Below are positions 1 through 7,310 of a stretch of 10,719 nt of DNA, piece after piece. Below the pieces are notes generated by a model. The model did no database searches, was not told the origin of the DNA, and worked only from the letters and a program-made list of their open reading frames with translations. Source of the DNA: MWEH01 sp964392385 (lineage in GTDB: Bacteria; Bacillota; Clostridia; Christensenellales; DTU072); contig CAYMPR010000035.1 of NCBI GenBank assembly GCA_964392385.1, positions 1-10,719 on the forward strand, in the 5' to 3' direction. The translations under genes were made by a program, and so were the position numbers. Positions within the stretch are counted from its first letter, which is position 1. Every line of letters starts with the position of its first letter.

Positions 1-887
1 AGTTGATTAAACTGCCATACAAAAACATCTTTCCTAGTTACCTTTTTACAATGAGAAATTCCCATTTTATCATCAACTTCACGGTAAACTCTATAACTAT
101 TTTTTAAGCTAAGGCTTAGAAGTGGGCAGATATAGAAGGGCTTGCGGAGGAGTGCATATTTTGCAGTATGTGGCTCCAGTGTCAAAAATCCATCATAATT
201 TCTTTCCTTCAAGTCGCGGAGGATTTCTTCTATTTTACCCTGACCAAGTCCAAGTGGTACCTCAATACCATCTATACAATCTTTCATATGATAATATATT
301 GTATATTCCTTTGTTTTTTGATATGCATCAAACGGATTTTGATTACATTGAATATAGTTTGAAGCATCATAACATAGCTTGAACTGTGGATTATTAAGGG
401 CATTATATATTTCAAGTACGCGACTAGGAATATCACCATATATCTTTTTTTCGTTTTCATGAATTAAAATAATATCCTTACCCTCTACTTTTTCCAAAAA
501 TCCTTTTAGTTTTTTAATTACCTCTGCACTATAGCAAGAATAATCATCTCTTGAGTCGACAAAAAATGAAAAGATCCTTATATACTTACATTCCATCATC
601 TCAGCAATTTTTACTAGGTTTTCAAGTTTTTTCAACTGTTCTAGATATGCTTCCTCGTTATATAGGCCTATTTTACCAATTGGCGAACCTATGCTAGAAA
701 ATTTTATCCCTGCTTTATCAAGCTCTGTCTTAATGTTTTTTTCAAACTCTTCAGGTGTATAATCAGCGATACTTTTTCCATTAACGATTCTTGGACACAT
801 ATACTTCATTCCAAGTTCTTTAAGCGTTACAAGCTGCGGGAGTAGGTCGAAGCTTATCTCATCTGAAAATCCACTAATATTTATCAT
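1..887 (-). CDS. Sugar phosphate isomerase/epimerase-like TIM barrel protein, 3' end cut by window edge
   Basis: The ATG at 887 lies one base past the stop codon of the preceding gene, with AAGGAG (900-895) inside that gene's last codons, so the two are translationally coupled. The frame stays open for 295 codons to the window edge, and the true end is not seen. The protein begins MINISGFSDEIS, typical of the AP-endonuclease-2 / xylose-isomerase-like superfamily. The expected divalent-metal ligands are visible: E144 (IHENE), D174 (CYDAS), H200 (YYHMKD) and E238 (LTLEPH). Family members of this type usually end about 35-40 residues after the EPH motif. This one continues for at least 55 residues with a basic, aromatic tail (about 245-295). 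The exact substrate cannot be read from sequence. As last visible gene of a glucuronate operon, and paired with a Gfo/Idh oxidoreductase, it probably isomerises, epimerises or cleaves an oxidised sugar (inference). IolE/IolI-type or hydroxypyruvate-isomerase-like activity are alternatives. Confidence 0.85.
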   Translation of the reverse strand, partial: MINISGFSDEISFDLLPQLVTLKELGMKYMCPRIVNGKSIADYTPEEFEKNIKTELDKAGIKFSSIGSPIGKIGLYNEEAYLEQLKKLENLVKIAEMMECKYIRIFSFFVDSRDDYSCYSAEVIKKLKGFLEKVEGKDIILIHENEKKIYGDIPSRVLEIYNALNNPQFKLCYDASNYIQCNQNPFDAYQKTKEYTIYYHMKDCIDGIEVPLGLGQGKIEEILRDLKERNYDGFLTLEPHTAKYALLRKPFYICPLLSLSLKNSYRVYREVDDKMGISHCKKVTRKDVFVWQFNQ

Positions 888-888
888 A

Positions 889-2043
889 TTATTTCTCCTT
901 TTCTAAACTAAGTAATTCCTTCTCTATACAAATTTTTTCTTTCAATACTTTAGAATAATACTCGCTATCTATTGGTAGATTATATGTTTTATTCTCCCAA
1001 GCGGATAAATATACAGCGTTTACCATTTCAACTGCAGATAATCCATCTTCGAGGGGTGAAATAAGGTCCTCTTTCCCCTTAATTGAATTAATAAAATTCC
1101 GAATTAATGATGCTTGTTCTCCAAAGTCCCTAACTAGTCTTAAAGCAAACAAAAGATTATAACTAAATCTTCTCGTTTTTCTTTTAACAAAACCATAACC
1201 TAGTTTAGTCGAGAAGTTTACCTCTTGTTCTGATTTTTCAAAGGTATAAACCTTCATTTTTCTGTTTTCGATTACAATTCTTCCTTTGTCCCCTGATATT
1301 TCGAGTCTATTAGTTCCTCTTAACTCATGAGTAGATGCTGAGAATTGACAATATACATCATCTTTATACCCAAATAAAGCTAAGACATCGTTTTCTACTG
1401 TTATGTTTCTTCCAACGGTAAACATTTTCGCACTAACATTTAATGGAAGACCTATTAGCCATTGAAGTAAGTCTAATTGATGTACGCATTGATTAATAAG
1501 AGTGCCACCACCTTCACCCCATAAACATGCTCGCCAGCCACCTTGATTATAATATGCTTGAGAACGATACCAGTCTGTAACTATATAATTTATTCTTATG
1601 ATATTACCAATAGAACCATTCTTTACTAGTTCTCTTGCTTTTTTATGAATTGGGTTAGTTCGCTGATTCCACATTATAGCTTTAGTAAGACTTGGTTGCT
1701 TTTTTGCTTCTTCTATAACTGATAGAGCCTCTTTAGCGGTTACCGTTAAGGGCTTTTCGCACAAGACATGTTTTCCCATTTCCATACAATACTTAACTAT
1801 ATCACCATGAAAATAATGCTGAGTTGCGATAATTACTGCATCGATTGTTTCTTTTTCAAGCATCTCTTTATAGTCTTTATATGCTGGGACATTTTTATAC
1901 TTTCTTTTAAATTTTTGAATAGGCTCATCTAAGATATCACAAACAGCACAAAGAGTTGCCCCCTTAATGTTTCCTATCTTAAGGTTACGGGCATGAATAC
2001 TTCCCATCCTTCCTATTCCAATAACTGCTACTCTAATTTTCAT
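889..2043 (-). CDS. Gfo/Idh/MocA family NAD(P)-dependent oxidoreductase
   Basis: This 384-residue protein has an N-terminal Rossmann fold with the dinucleotide motif G9-x-G11-RMG14-xxH17. The family EKP motif is at 96-98 (C95-E-K-P), with K97 the expected catalytic lysine. The C-terminal half carries GGGTLINQCVHQLDLLQW (178-195), whose H188 is the usual catalytic histidine. N184 replaces the aspartate found in inositol-dehydrogenase-like members. Such enzymes oxidise or reduce a sugar or cyclitol hydroxyl with NAD(P). Length is normal for the family. The ATG at 2043 has GGAG five bases upstream. A 90-base gap separates it from the SDR gene upstream, whereas the TIM-barrel gene follows after a single base, so this gene and the next form a tight pair. 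Fructuronate reduction is already covered by the SDR gene, so a different step is expected, for example C3 oxidation of a glycoside or entry of another uronate. That role is inference. Confidence 0.88.
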   Translation of the reverse strand: MKIRVAVIGIGRMGSIHARNLKIGNIKGATLCAVCDILDEPIQKFKRKYKNVPAYKDYKEMLEKETIDAVIIATQHYFHGDIVKYCMEMGKHVLCEKPLTVTAKEALSVIEEAKKQPSLTKAIMWNQRTNPIHKKARELVKNGSIGNIIRINYIVTDWYRSQAYYNQGGWRACLWGEGGGTLINQCVHQLDLLQWLIGLPLNVSAKMFTVGRNITVENDVLALFGYKDDVYCQFSASTHELRGTNRLEISGDKGRIVIENRKMKVYTFEKSEQEVNFSTKLGYGFVKRKTRRFSYNLLFALRLVRDFGEQASLIRNFINSIKGKEDLISPLEDGLSAVEMVNAVYLSAWENKTYNLPIDSEYYSKVLKEKICIEKELLSLEKEK

Positions 2044-2060
2044 AAAGCTCCATACTCTTT

Positions 2061-2069
2061 ATTTTACCA
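2061..2069 (-). promoter_or_regulatory. Weak candidate internal extended -10 promoter
   Basis: TGG-TAAAAT reads on the minus strand (2069 to 2061) in the 90-base gap before the Gfo/Idh gene, resembling an extended -10 element. The hexamer 17 bases upstream (ACTTTT) is a poor -35. It could let the oxidoreductase/TIM-barrel pair be transcribed separately, but in DNA this AT-rich a chance match is quite likely. Confidence 0.2.
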
Positions 2070-2133
2070 TATATTTTTAATTGAAAAGTATATGTTGTTT
2101 TTTACTCAATCTCGCTTTATTTCGCTTGATTAT

Positions 2134-2943
2134 TTACACTCCCGAATATGCAGAAAAACCACCATCAATTGGAACAACTATACCAGTAATAAATCCACTT
2201 GCATCGTTATCGGTTAGCCACGTAATTGTACCTAGTAATTCGCTTGGCTCTCCAAATCTTCCCATTGGGGTATTATTTAATATCTTGTTTGACCTAGCTG
2301 TTAGTGTGCCATCAGGGTTATATAGCAATGTCTTATTTTGATTAGTTGAGAAGAAACCTGGTGCTATAGCATTGACTCTCATGCCTACTTTTGCAAAATA
2401 CACAGCAAGCCATTGGGTGAAGTTAGACACTGCTGATTTAGCTGCAGAATATGCTGGTATTTTTGTTAAAGGAGTAAAGGCATTCATTGATGAAATGTTT
2501 ATTATATTTCCCCCAGGTTTTTTTGCCATTTCTTCTGCAAATACTTGGGTTGTTAAAAATGCTCCCATAAAATTAAGGTTGAAAACAAAATCCACTCCAG
2601 ATTTTTCAAGAGCGAAGAAATCCTTAATCCCTTTTTCCCCATGAAATTCTATGTCAGTTGTCGCCTTTGCGTTATTCCCACCAGCTCCGTTAATTAATAT
2701 GTCGCAACTTCCATAATCCTTCTTTATCTCTTCTCGAGCTAAAATTAGACTTTCTTTTTCTAGCACATTTGCCACATACCCTTTAGTATTATATCCTAAT
2801 TGATTTAGCCTATTAGATAGTGCTTCAACTGAATCCTTATTAATATCTAAAAGAGCTACTTTATCATTAAGTTTAGCAAAATGCTCGGCGATAACTCCGC
2901 ATAATACGCCACCAGCACCTGTTATTACTACTACTCTATTCAT
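2134..2943 (-). CDS. uxuB: SDR-type D-mannonate oxidoreductase (fructuronate reductase)
   Basis: This 269-residue short-chain dehydrogenase/reductase should reduce D-fructuronate to D-mannonate with NADH in the cytoplasm. The cofactor motif is TGAGGVLCG (8-16), an acidic residue D33 after beta-2 favours NAD(H), and NGAGG is at 85-89. The catalytic set is the serine of ISSMN (S151/S152), Y165 and K169 (YSAAK), with the PG motif at 195-196. The TGxGGVLCG start and the IDGGFSAYSGV ending match the Gram-positive UxuB/YjmF type, not the long-chain polyol-dehydrogenase UxuB of Escherichia coli; this assignment is from memory of the family. The start ATG at 2943 has a strong GGAGG site four bases upstream. 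The gene directly follows uxuA, whose substrate it makes. A generic SDR is possible, but the context makes the uronate role strong. Confidence 0.9.
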   Translation of the reverse strand: MNRVVVITGAGGVLCGVIAEHFAKLNDKVALLDINKDSVEALSNRLNQLGYNTKGYVANVLEKESLILAREEIKKDYGSCDILINGAGGNNAKATTDIEFHGEKGIKDFFALEKSGVDFVFNLNFMGAFLTTQVFAEEMAKKPGGNIINISSMNAFTPLTKIPAYSAAKSAVSNFTQWLAVYFAKVGMRVNAIAPGFFSTNQNKTLLYNPDGTLTARSNKILNNTPMGRFGEPSELLGTITWLTDNDASGFITGIVVPIDGGFSAYSGV

Positions 2944-2986
2944 ATTTCCTCCAATTTTCTTTTGATAATATATTTAGTCTCATATA

Positions 2987-3061
2987 CGCTTACTCGACTG
3001 CTTCAAGCAGGACTCTCAAAAATTATTCACACTTGGCTTTTTCGACTGCTTCAAATAATCC
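2987..3061 (-). repeat. Degenerate echo of the uxuA 3' coding end
   Basis: The uxuA codons at 3061-3035 (GLFEAVEKA) are echoed 48 bases downstream at 3013-2987, past the uxuA stop codon. In the same reading phase the echo reads VLLEAVE-stop-A. Nineteen of 27 bases match, with a 13-base exact core (TTGAAGCAGTCGA). Differences in the Leu, Glu and Ala codons are synonymous. The echo copy also forms a small palindrome, CTGCTTGAAGCAG. A chance match is possible but is made less likely by the similar, stronger case behind kdgK. Confidence 0.5.
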
Positions 3062-4066
3062 TCCTATATATGTTGCACCAAGTGCTCTATCATATAGGCC
3101 ATACCCATATCTACCTTTTTCTCCCCAAATCATTCTCCCATGATCTGGTCTAACATAACCATTAAAGCCGGCATCACTAAGAGCTTTTACTATTTTATAA
3201 ATATCCAAACTTCCATATTCTGAAGGATGTGCAGTTTCTTCAAAATCTCTTTCGCCTGATCTTAATACATTTCTAATATGCACAAAATGAATTCTTCCTT
3301 TTGCCATTTTTATAATCTCAAGTAGATTATTTTCGCTAGCAACTCCTAGGGATCCTGTACAAAGTGTTATACCATTTGCTTTATTATCAACAACCTTTAA
3401 AAATCTCTTGATATCATCGTAAGTAGATATAATCCTTGGTAGCCCAAAAATCGGCCATGGCGGATCATCTGGATGAATAGCCATATTTATTCCAGCTTTT
3501 TCTGCAACTGGTATAATTTCTTTTAAAAATACTGTTAGATTTTGCCAAAGTTGTTCTGTCCCTACGTTCTTGTATTGTAATAGTAGTGTTTTTAGCCCTT
3601 CTTTTGTGTAACTAGAATCCCATCCTGGCAAGGATAGTTCTGAACTTAAAGGATCCATTGATAATACTTTTGAGTGAGAATATGAAAGTGCATTTGCACC
3701 ATCTTTTTGCACTTTTTCTAAATCACTTCTTAACCAATCAAATACCGGCATAAAATTATAACAGATGCATTTAACACCATATTTACCAAGTCTTCTGATG
3801 TTTTCCTTATAGTTTTCGATATATTGTTTAGCTGAAGGAAGTCCAAGTTTAATATCTTCATGCACAGGTACGCTTTCTATTACCTCACACTCAAGTCCCT
3901 TTTGATGACAATCATCAACGAGTTGTTTTATACTTTCTTCGCTCCAAACACTACCAGGAGGCGTATCATAAATCGCGCTTACCACCCCTCTAATTAAGGG
4001 AATTTGTCTAATTTGATCAAGTGTTATTCTATCTCCCTTTCCATACCATCTAAATGTAAGTTTCAT
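3023..4066 (-). CDS. uxuA: D-mannonate dehydratase
   Basis: This 347-residue enzyme removes water from D-mannonate to give 2-keto-3-deoxy-D-gluconate. It has the UxuA start, with FRWYG (5-9) and the IYDTPPGSVW stretch (32-41). All four expected metal ligands of this Mn/Fe-dependent TIM-barrel enzyme are visible: H198 (AIHPDDPP), C236 (LCTGS), H263 (FVHIRN) and D308 (RPDHGR). The length matches the short Gram-positive form; the E. coli enzyme is longer, near 390 residues. The ATG at 4066 has AAGGAG four bases upstream. It lies 46 bases after uxaC and 79 before the SDR gene. The C-terminus, EAVEKAKCE, is echoed beyond the stop codon (see the repeat at 2987). The assignment is secure. Confidence 0.97.
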   Translation of the reverse strand: MKLTFRWYGKGDRITLDQIRQIPLIRGVVSAIYDTPPGSVWSEESIKQLVDDCHQKGLECEVIESVPVHEDIKLGLPSAKQYIENYKENIRRLGKYGVKCICYNFMPVFDWLRSDLEKVQKDGANALSYSHSKVLSMDPLSSELSLPGWDSSYTKEGLKTLLLQYKNVGTEQLWQNLTVFLKEIIPVAEKAGINMAIHPDDPPWPIFGLPRIISTYDDIKRFLKVVDNKANGITLCTGSLGVASENNLLEIIKMAKGRIHFVHIRNVLRSGERDFEETAHPSEYGSLDIYKIVKALSDAGFNGYVRPDHGRMIWGEKGRYGYGLYDRALGATYIGGLFEAVEKAKCE

Positions 4067-4112
4067 AATTCTCCTTTTCCCCTACAAGTTTTTCAAATAC
4101 TAGATTTATTTT

Positions 4113-5441
4113 CTATTTCACTAATTTTTCTGCGTTTATATATGATAGATTTTGAGCTACTGTTAATAGATCTTGATAGTTATCTCCTTCAAAATATCTA
4201 GATAGAAAATCACAAAGAATAAGCCTAAAATAGTAATGCCTTGGATAGCTTAAAAAGCTCCTACTGTCTGTTAGCATTCCTACTAACTCTTCAATATGAC
4301 CAAGTTCTGCTACGGTTTCCAGAAAATTTGTAATTCCTCTTTCATGATCGTTAAACCACCAAGCCATGCCAGGGATAACGTCTCTAAAAGCTCCACAAAG
4401 AGTAATTAAAGGATAATACATTGCTGGGTTTAAAGTATATATTATTGTCTTTGGTAGCTTTTCTTCAGCTATCTTATTTAATATGCTCTCAATTGATTTT
4501 ATCGATATTGTGTCTCCCACACAGTCAAATCCTGAATCTTTGCCGAGTATACTTAGCATTTTCTTATTTGGATTTCGCTTACAAGAAACATGTAGCTGCA
4601 TAACAATGTTATGTCTAGCATATATTTTACCTAAGTAAATAAAAAGATATCCTTGCAGTTCGTTTCTCTCTTTATTGGTGATGTAATTTTCTTTAATTAA
4701 TGTTTTTAATGTCATTTCGGCCTCATCTCTTGAGGCAATCTTGCTCGGAAAATTTTCTAGTCCAACATCAGAAAAACGACACCCTTGTTTAATAAAGTAT
4801 TCTAGTCTAAGCTCTAAAGCTTTTTCTAAATCCTCTATTCCTTGAATATCAATACTAGTTTTTCCCGATAAAATTTTTAGATATGAATTGTCTAAAAACT
4901 CTAAAAGCCTATCAGTTCTAAAACTTGGTGTAACAATAGTACTATATCCTTTTAGCTTTTCGTGAAAGATTAAGTCATCACATATATCGTCTGTTGTTGC
5001 GATGAAATGAACATTGCACATCTCAATACACTTTTTAGGAGACATTTTCTTTTCTTTTATAACACTATTTGCTTTTTCCCAAATCATCTCCACATTTTCA
5101 GAGTTTAATGGTAGTTCAATATTAAAAAAGGTTTTAAGCTCCATTTTCGCCCATTCTTTGACGGGATTTCCAAATGCTCTTTCACAAGCACTAACAAACA
5201 TTAAAAACTTATCCTTAAATGAAGTTGTGTCGCCAGTTATATATTCTTCACTTATTCCATAGCTTCTCATCAATCTCCATTTATAGTGATCGTGCTTAAG
5301 CCACAGTTCTCCAATATTATCAAATGGCTCATCTTTATATATCTCTTCTGCTGCTAAGTGACAATGATAATCAATTATTGGCGCATCTTGAATTGCACTG
5401 TATAGCCTGTCTCTAATTTCCTTGTTAGTTTCTTTTAACAT
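4113..5441 (-). CDS. uxaC: Glucuronate (uronate) isomerase, short divergent form
   Basis: This 442-residue member of the amidohydrolase-like UxaC family interconverts D-glucuronate and D-fructuronate, and in many bacteria also D-galacturonate and D-tagaturonate. Visible family motifs are the metal-site YHCHL (H26, H28), LKHDHYKWR (48-56), TTDD (149-152), PSFRTDR (172-178), LPKTIIYTLNP (329-339), WWFND (361-365) and the strong signature GMLTDSRSFLSY (388-399). It is shorter than the usual 465-475 residues. Part of the loss lies just before WWFND (about 348-360). The segment that is QxHIGALRNNN in E. coli UxaC reads Q282-LHVSCKRNPN here, so H284 and R289 are kept but the neighbours have changed. 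The ATG at 5441 has only a modest site (AAGGGAAG). The missing UxaA/UxaB points to glucuronate as the substrate. The gene sits between kdgK and uxuA. Confidence 0.95.
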   Translation of the reverse strand: MLKETNKEIRDRLYSAIQDAPIIDYHCHLAAEEIYKDEPFDNIGELWLKHDHYKWRLMRSYGISEEYITGDTTSFKDKFLMFVSACERAFGNPVKEWAKMELKTFFNIELPLNSENVEMIWEKANSVIKEKKMSPKKCIEMCNVHFIATTDDICDDLIFHEKLKGYSTIVTPSFRTDRLLEFLDNSYLKILSGKTSIDIQGIEDLEKALELRLEYFIKQGCRFSDVGLENFPSKIASRDEAEMTLKTLIKENYITNKERNELQGYLFIYLGKIYARHNIVMQLHVSCKRNPNKKMLSILGKDSGFDCVGDTISIKSIESILNKIAEEKLPKTIIYTLNPAMYYPLITLCGAFRDVIPGMAWWFNDHERGITNFLETVAELGHIEELVGMLTDSRSFLSYPRHYYFRLILCDFLSRYFEGDNYQDLLTVAQNLSYINAEKLVK

Positions 5442-5482
5442 AAACTTCCCTTACTCAATTACAATAATCTTCTTTTAAAAAC

Positions 5483-5576
5483 CTATATATTAACCCTTCC
5501 AGAGCCACTACCCGATGCTAAATCTTCAACTATCTATTAACCCTTCCAGAACCACTACCAGATGCTAGATCTTCTA
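5483..5576 (-). repeat. Imperfect 47-bp tandem repeat: last codons of kdgK plus a downstream copy
   Basis: Copy B (5530-5576) holds the kdgK stop codon and the codons before it. Copy A (5483-5529) lies directly after the stop. They match at 42 of 47 positions. Read in their own phases, copy B encodes IEDLASGSGSGRVNR-stop and copy A encodes VEDLASGSGSGRVNI-stop. Of the five differences, three are synonymous (Leu, Ser, Gly codons), one is Ile/Val and one is Arg/Ile. The unit is not a multiple of three, so copy A is out of phase with the gene and probably untranslated. Copy B carries the basic C-terminus usual in KDG kinases and is the functional end. Confidence 0.93.
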
Positions 5577-6555
5577 TTTCCTTAATTGATACTAGATTAA
5601 AATCCCCTTCAATAGTTTGTTTTAGGGCGGAGGCAGCAACTGCAAAATCGATTATTTTTTGAGGTTCCATATCTTTAATTAGTCCATAAATAATCCCTGA
5701 AGCAAAGCTATCTCCACCGCCAATTCTATCGACAATATTTATTTCGTATTTCCGGCTGATATATGCTCCTTCTTTATTGCATAATATTCCACTCCAGCCA
5801 TTTATTGAGGCAGAAATACTTTCTCTTAAGGAAAAGGCAACCGCTTTAAACCCAAACTTATTGATAAGTTCATTTGCAAGCGTAGTATATCCATCTTTAG
5901 ATAATTGCCCTTTTTCGATACTACTTCCTTTGGCTTCAATTCCAAACACATCTTTGCAGTCTTCCTCGTTTGAAATCAATAAATCAACATATTGCATTAA
6001 GGGTGTCATAACTTCTCTAGCTTTTTCTTTACTCCATAATTTTTTTCTATAATTTAGATCGCAAGAAATTGTAATACCTCTTTCCTTTGCTTGCTTAAGT
6101 AATAAAGCTGTAAATGCTTCCGCTTTTTCCGACAGTGCGGGAGTAATTCCAGTGAAATGTAGCCAGGAGACATCTAATAGTATTTTCTCAAAGTCTACTT
6201 CTTTTGAATCCATCTCAGCAAAAGAAGAGTGCTTTCTGTCGTACAAAACAACACTTGCCCTTTGTGAAGCTCCTTTTTCGCAAAAGTATATTCCTAGTCT
6301 ATCTCCGCCTTTAATGACATTTTTAACATCTACGCCAAAACTTTTTAGGCTTTTTAAGGTTGCTTCTCCTATTAAATTATCTGGAACTTTTGAAAAGAAT
6401 GTTGTTTTTATGCCAAATGTCGCCATAGAAACTGCAACATTTGCTTCCGCACCACCAAAACACACATCGAATTTATCTGCTTGAATAATTCTCTTATATC
6501 CTTCAGGCTGAAGCCTCAACATAATCTCGCCGACTGTTAAAATATTCTTATTCAT
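5530..6555 (-). CDS. kdgK: 2-keto-3-deoxygluconate kinase (PfkB family)
   Basis: This 341-residue PfkB/ribokinase-family kinase phosphorylates 2-keto-3-deoxygluconate with ATP to give KDPG. Signatures are VGEIMLRLQPEG at the N-terminus (8-19), the sugar-binding GGAEANVA (34-41), the DLNYRKKLW segment typical of KDG kinases (166-174), SNEED (195-199), and the PfkB signature 2 DRIGGGDSF (276-284), where D282 is the catalytic base. The protein ends SGSGRVNR. The start ATG at 6555 has a strong GGAGGAG site. The gene lies 54 bases after kdgA, so kinase and aldolase are made together. Directly after its stop codon is a diverged copy of its own last 47 bases (see the repeat at 5483), which also accounts for half of the 88-base gap to uxaC. 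Confidence 0.96.
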   Translation of the reverse strand: MNKNILTVGEIMLRLQPEGYKRIIQADKFDVCFGGAEANVAVSMATFGIKTTFFSKVPDNLIGEATLKSLKSFGVDVKNVIKGGDRLGIYFCEKGASQRASVVLYDRKHSSFAEMDSKEVDFEKILLDVSWLHFTGITPALSEKAEAFTALLLKQAKERGITISCDLNYRKKLWSKEKAREVMTPLMQYVDLLISNEEDCKDVFGIEAKGSSIEKGQLSKDGYTTLANELINKFGFKAVAFSLRESISASINGWSGILCNKEGAYISRKYEINIVDRIGGGDSFASGIIYGLIKDMEPQKIIDFAVAASALKQTIEGDFNLVSIKEIEDLASGSGSGRVNR

Positions 6556-6609
6556 TATCTCCTCCGTTTAATTATCACTGTTTAATAATCTATTGAAAAA
6601 TATGTATTT

Positions 6610-7248
6610 TTATGACAATTCCTTTATTTTATTAACCCATAAAGAAGCTTCTTTTGCTACTCCCTCGAAATCTTTTGTTTTTGCTTTAGCAGTAAGATTT
6701 GACCCCGCACCAATTGCCGAGGCACCAGAAAGAAACCATTCACTAATATTTTCATAATTTACCCCCCCAGTAACCATAAAAGTGGCTTTTGGGAAAGGTC
6801 CTTTTAATGCTTTTAATCCTTGTGGTTTAATTATGTCTCCTGGAAACAGTTTTAGCGCTATGCAATTTGCCCTTAGAGCTTTAGCTATTTCAGTGGGAGT
6901 AAATACTCCAGGACAATATGCAATATTACTAGCTCTACAAAAATCACATAGCTCTGTATTAAAGTCAGGACTAACTATAAACTCTGCGCCATTACTTATA
7001 GCTATAGAGGCAGTATTAATATCTAAAACAGTTCCTGCTCCAATAACAATGTCACTTTTTGTATATTGTTTTTTTAATTCGCTTATTGCCTTTTCAGCTC
7101 CTGGTACAGTAAAAGTTACTTCAATTAACTTTACTCCACCCTTAACGCAAGCAGCGGCAATTTGTATAGCTTCTTCTACGCTATTTCCTCTTACTACAAC
7201 AACAAGTTTTTCTTGTTTTAACGCCTTTAAAAATTCTAAATTATCCAT
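6610..7248 (-). CDS. kdgA: KDPG aldolase (2-keto-3-deoxy-6-phosphogluconate aldolase)
   Basis: This 212-residue class I aldolase splits KDPG into pyruvate and glyceraldehyde 3-phosphate. Family features are VVVRG with R20, IEVTFTVPGA with E43, IGAGTV (69-74), SPDFN (93-97), PGVFTPTE (113-120), ALKLFPGD with the Schiff-base lysine K133, and VTGGVN (159-164). Positions count from the ATG at 7248. That start is preferred because AAAGGA lies six bases upstream and it gives the family length. An in-frame TTG at 7281 would add 11 unconserved residues and has no good ribosome site. The gene follows the regulator after 108 bases and starts the enzyme part of the operon. A 4-hydroxy-2-oxoglutarate aldolase side activity is common in the family. 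Confidence 0.96.
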   Translation of the reverse strand: MDNLEFLKALKQEKLVVVVRGNSVEEAIQIAAACVKGGVKLIEVTFTVPGAEKAISELKKQYTKSDIVIGAGTVLDINTASIAISNGAEFIVSPDFNTELCDFCRASNIAYCPGVFTPTEIAKALRANCIALKLFPGDIIKPQGLKALKGPFPKATFMVTGGVNYENISEWFLSGASAIGAGSNLTAKAKTKDFEGVAKEASLWVNKIKELS

Positions 7249-7310
7249 CTTTTTTCCTTTACATAACATTTCCGTTAACAAACGAGACTCTTAATCTATT
7301 ATTTGCCTCA

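Noticed and set aside
2110..2133. Small AAGCGAAAT/AAGCGAGAT tandem after the SDR gene
   Set aside because: It has two short units only, does not copy the gene's coding end and shows no structure; probably chance.
6556..6630. An echo of the kdgA 3' end before kdgK
   Set aside because: The best match (GTTAATAAAATAA against GATAATTAAACGG) is short, AT-rich and does not preserve the codons.
7249..7281. A longer KDPG aldolase starting at TTG 7281
   Set aside because: The added 11 residues do not fit the family and AAAGGA is placed for the ATG at 7248.
6782..7294. A 170-codon plus-strand open frame opposite kdgA, and other plus-strand frames across the window
   Set aside because: They lie wholly opposite well-recognised minus-strand genes, lack ribosome sites and resemble no family. 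They are shadows of the real reading frames.
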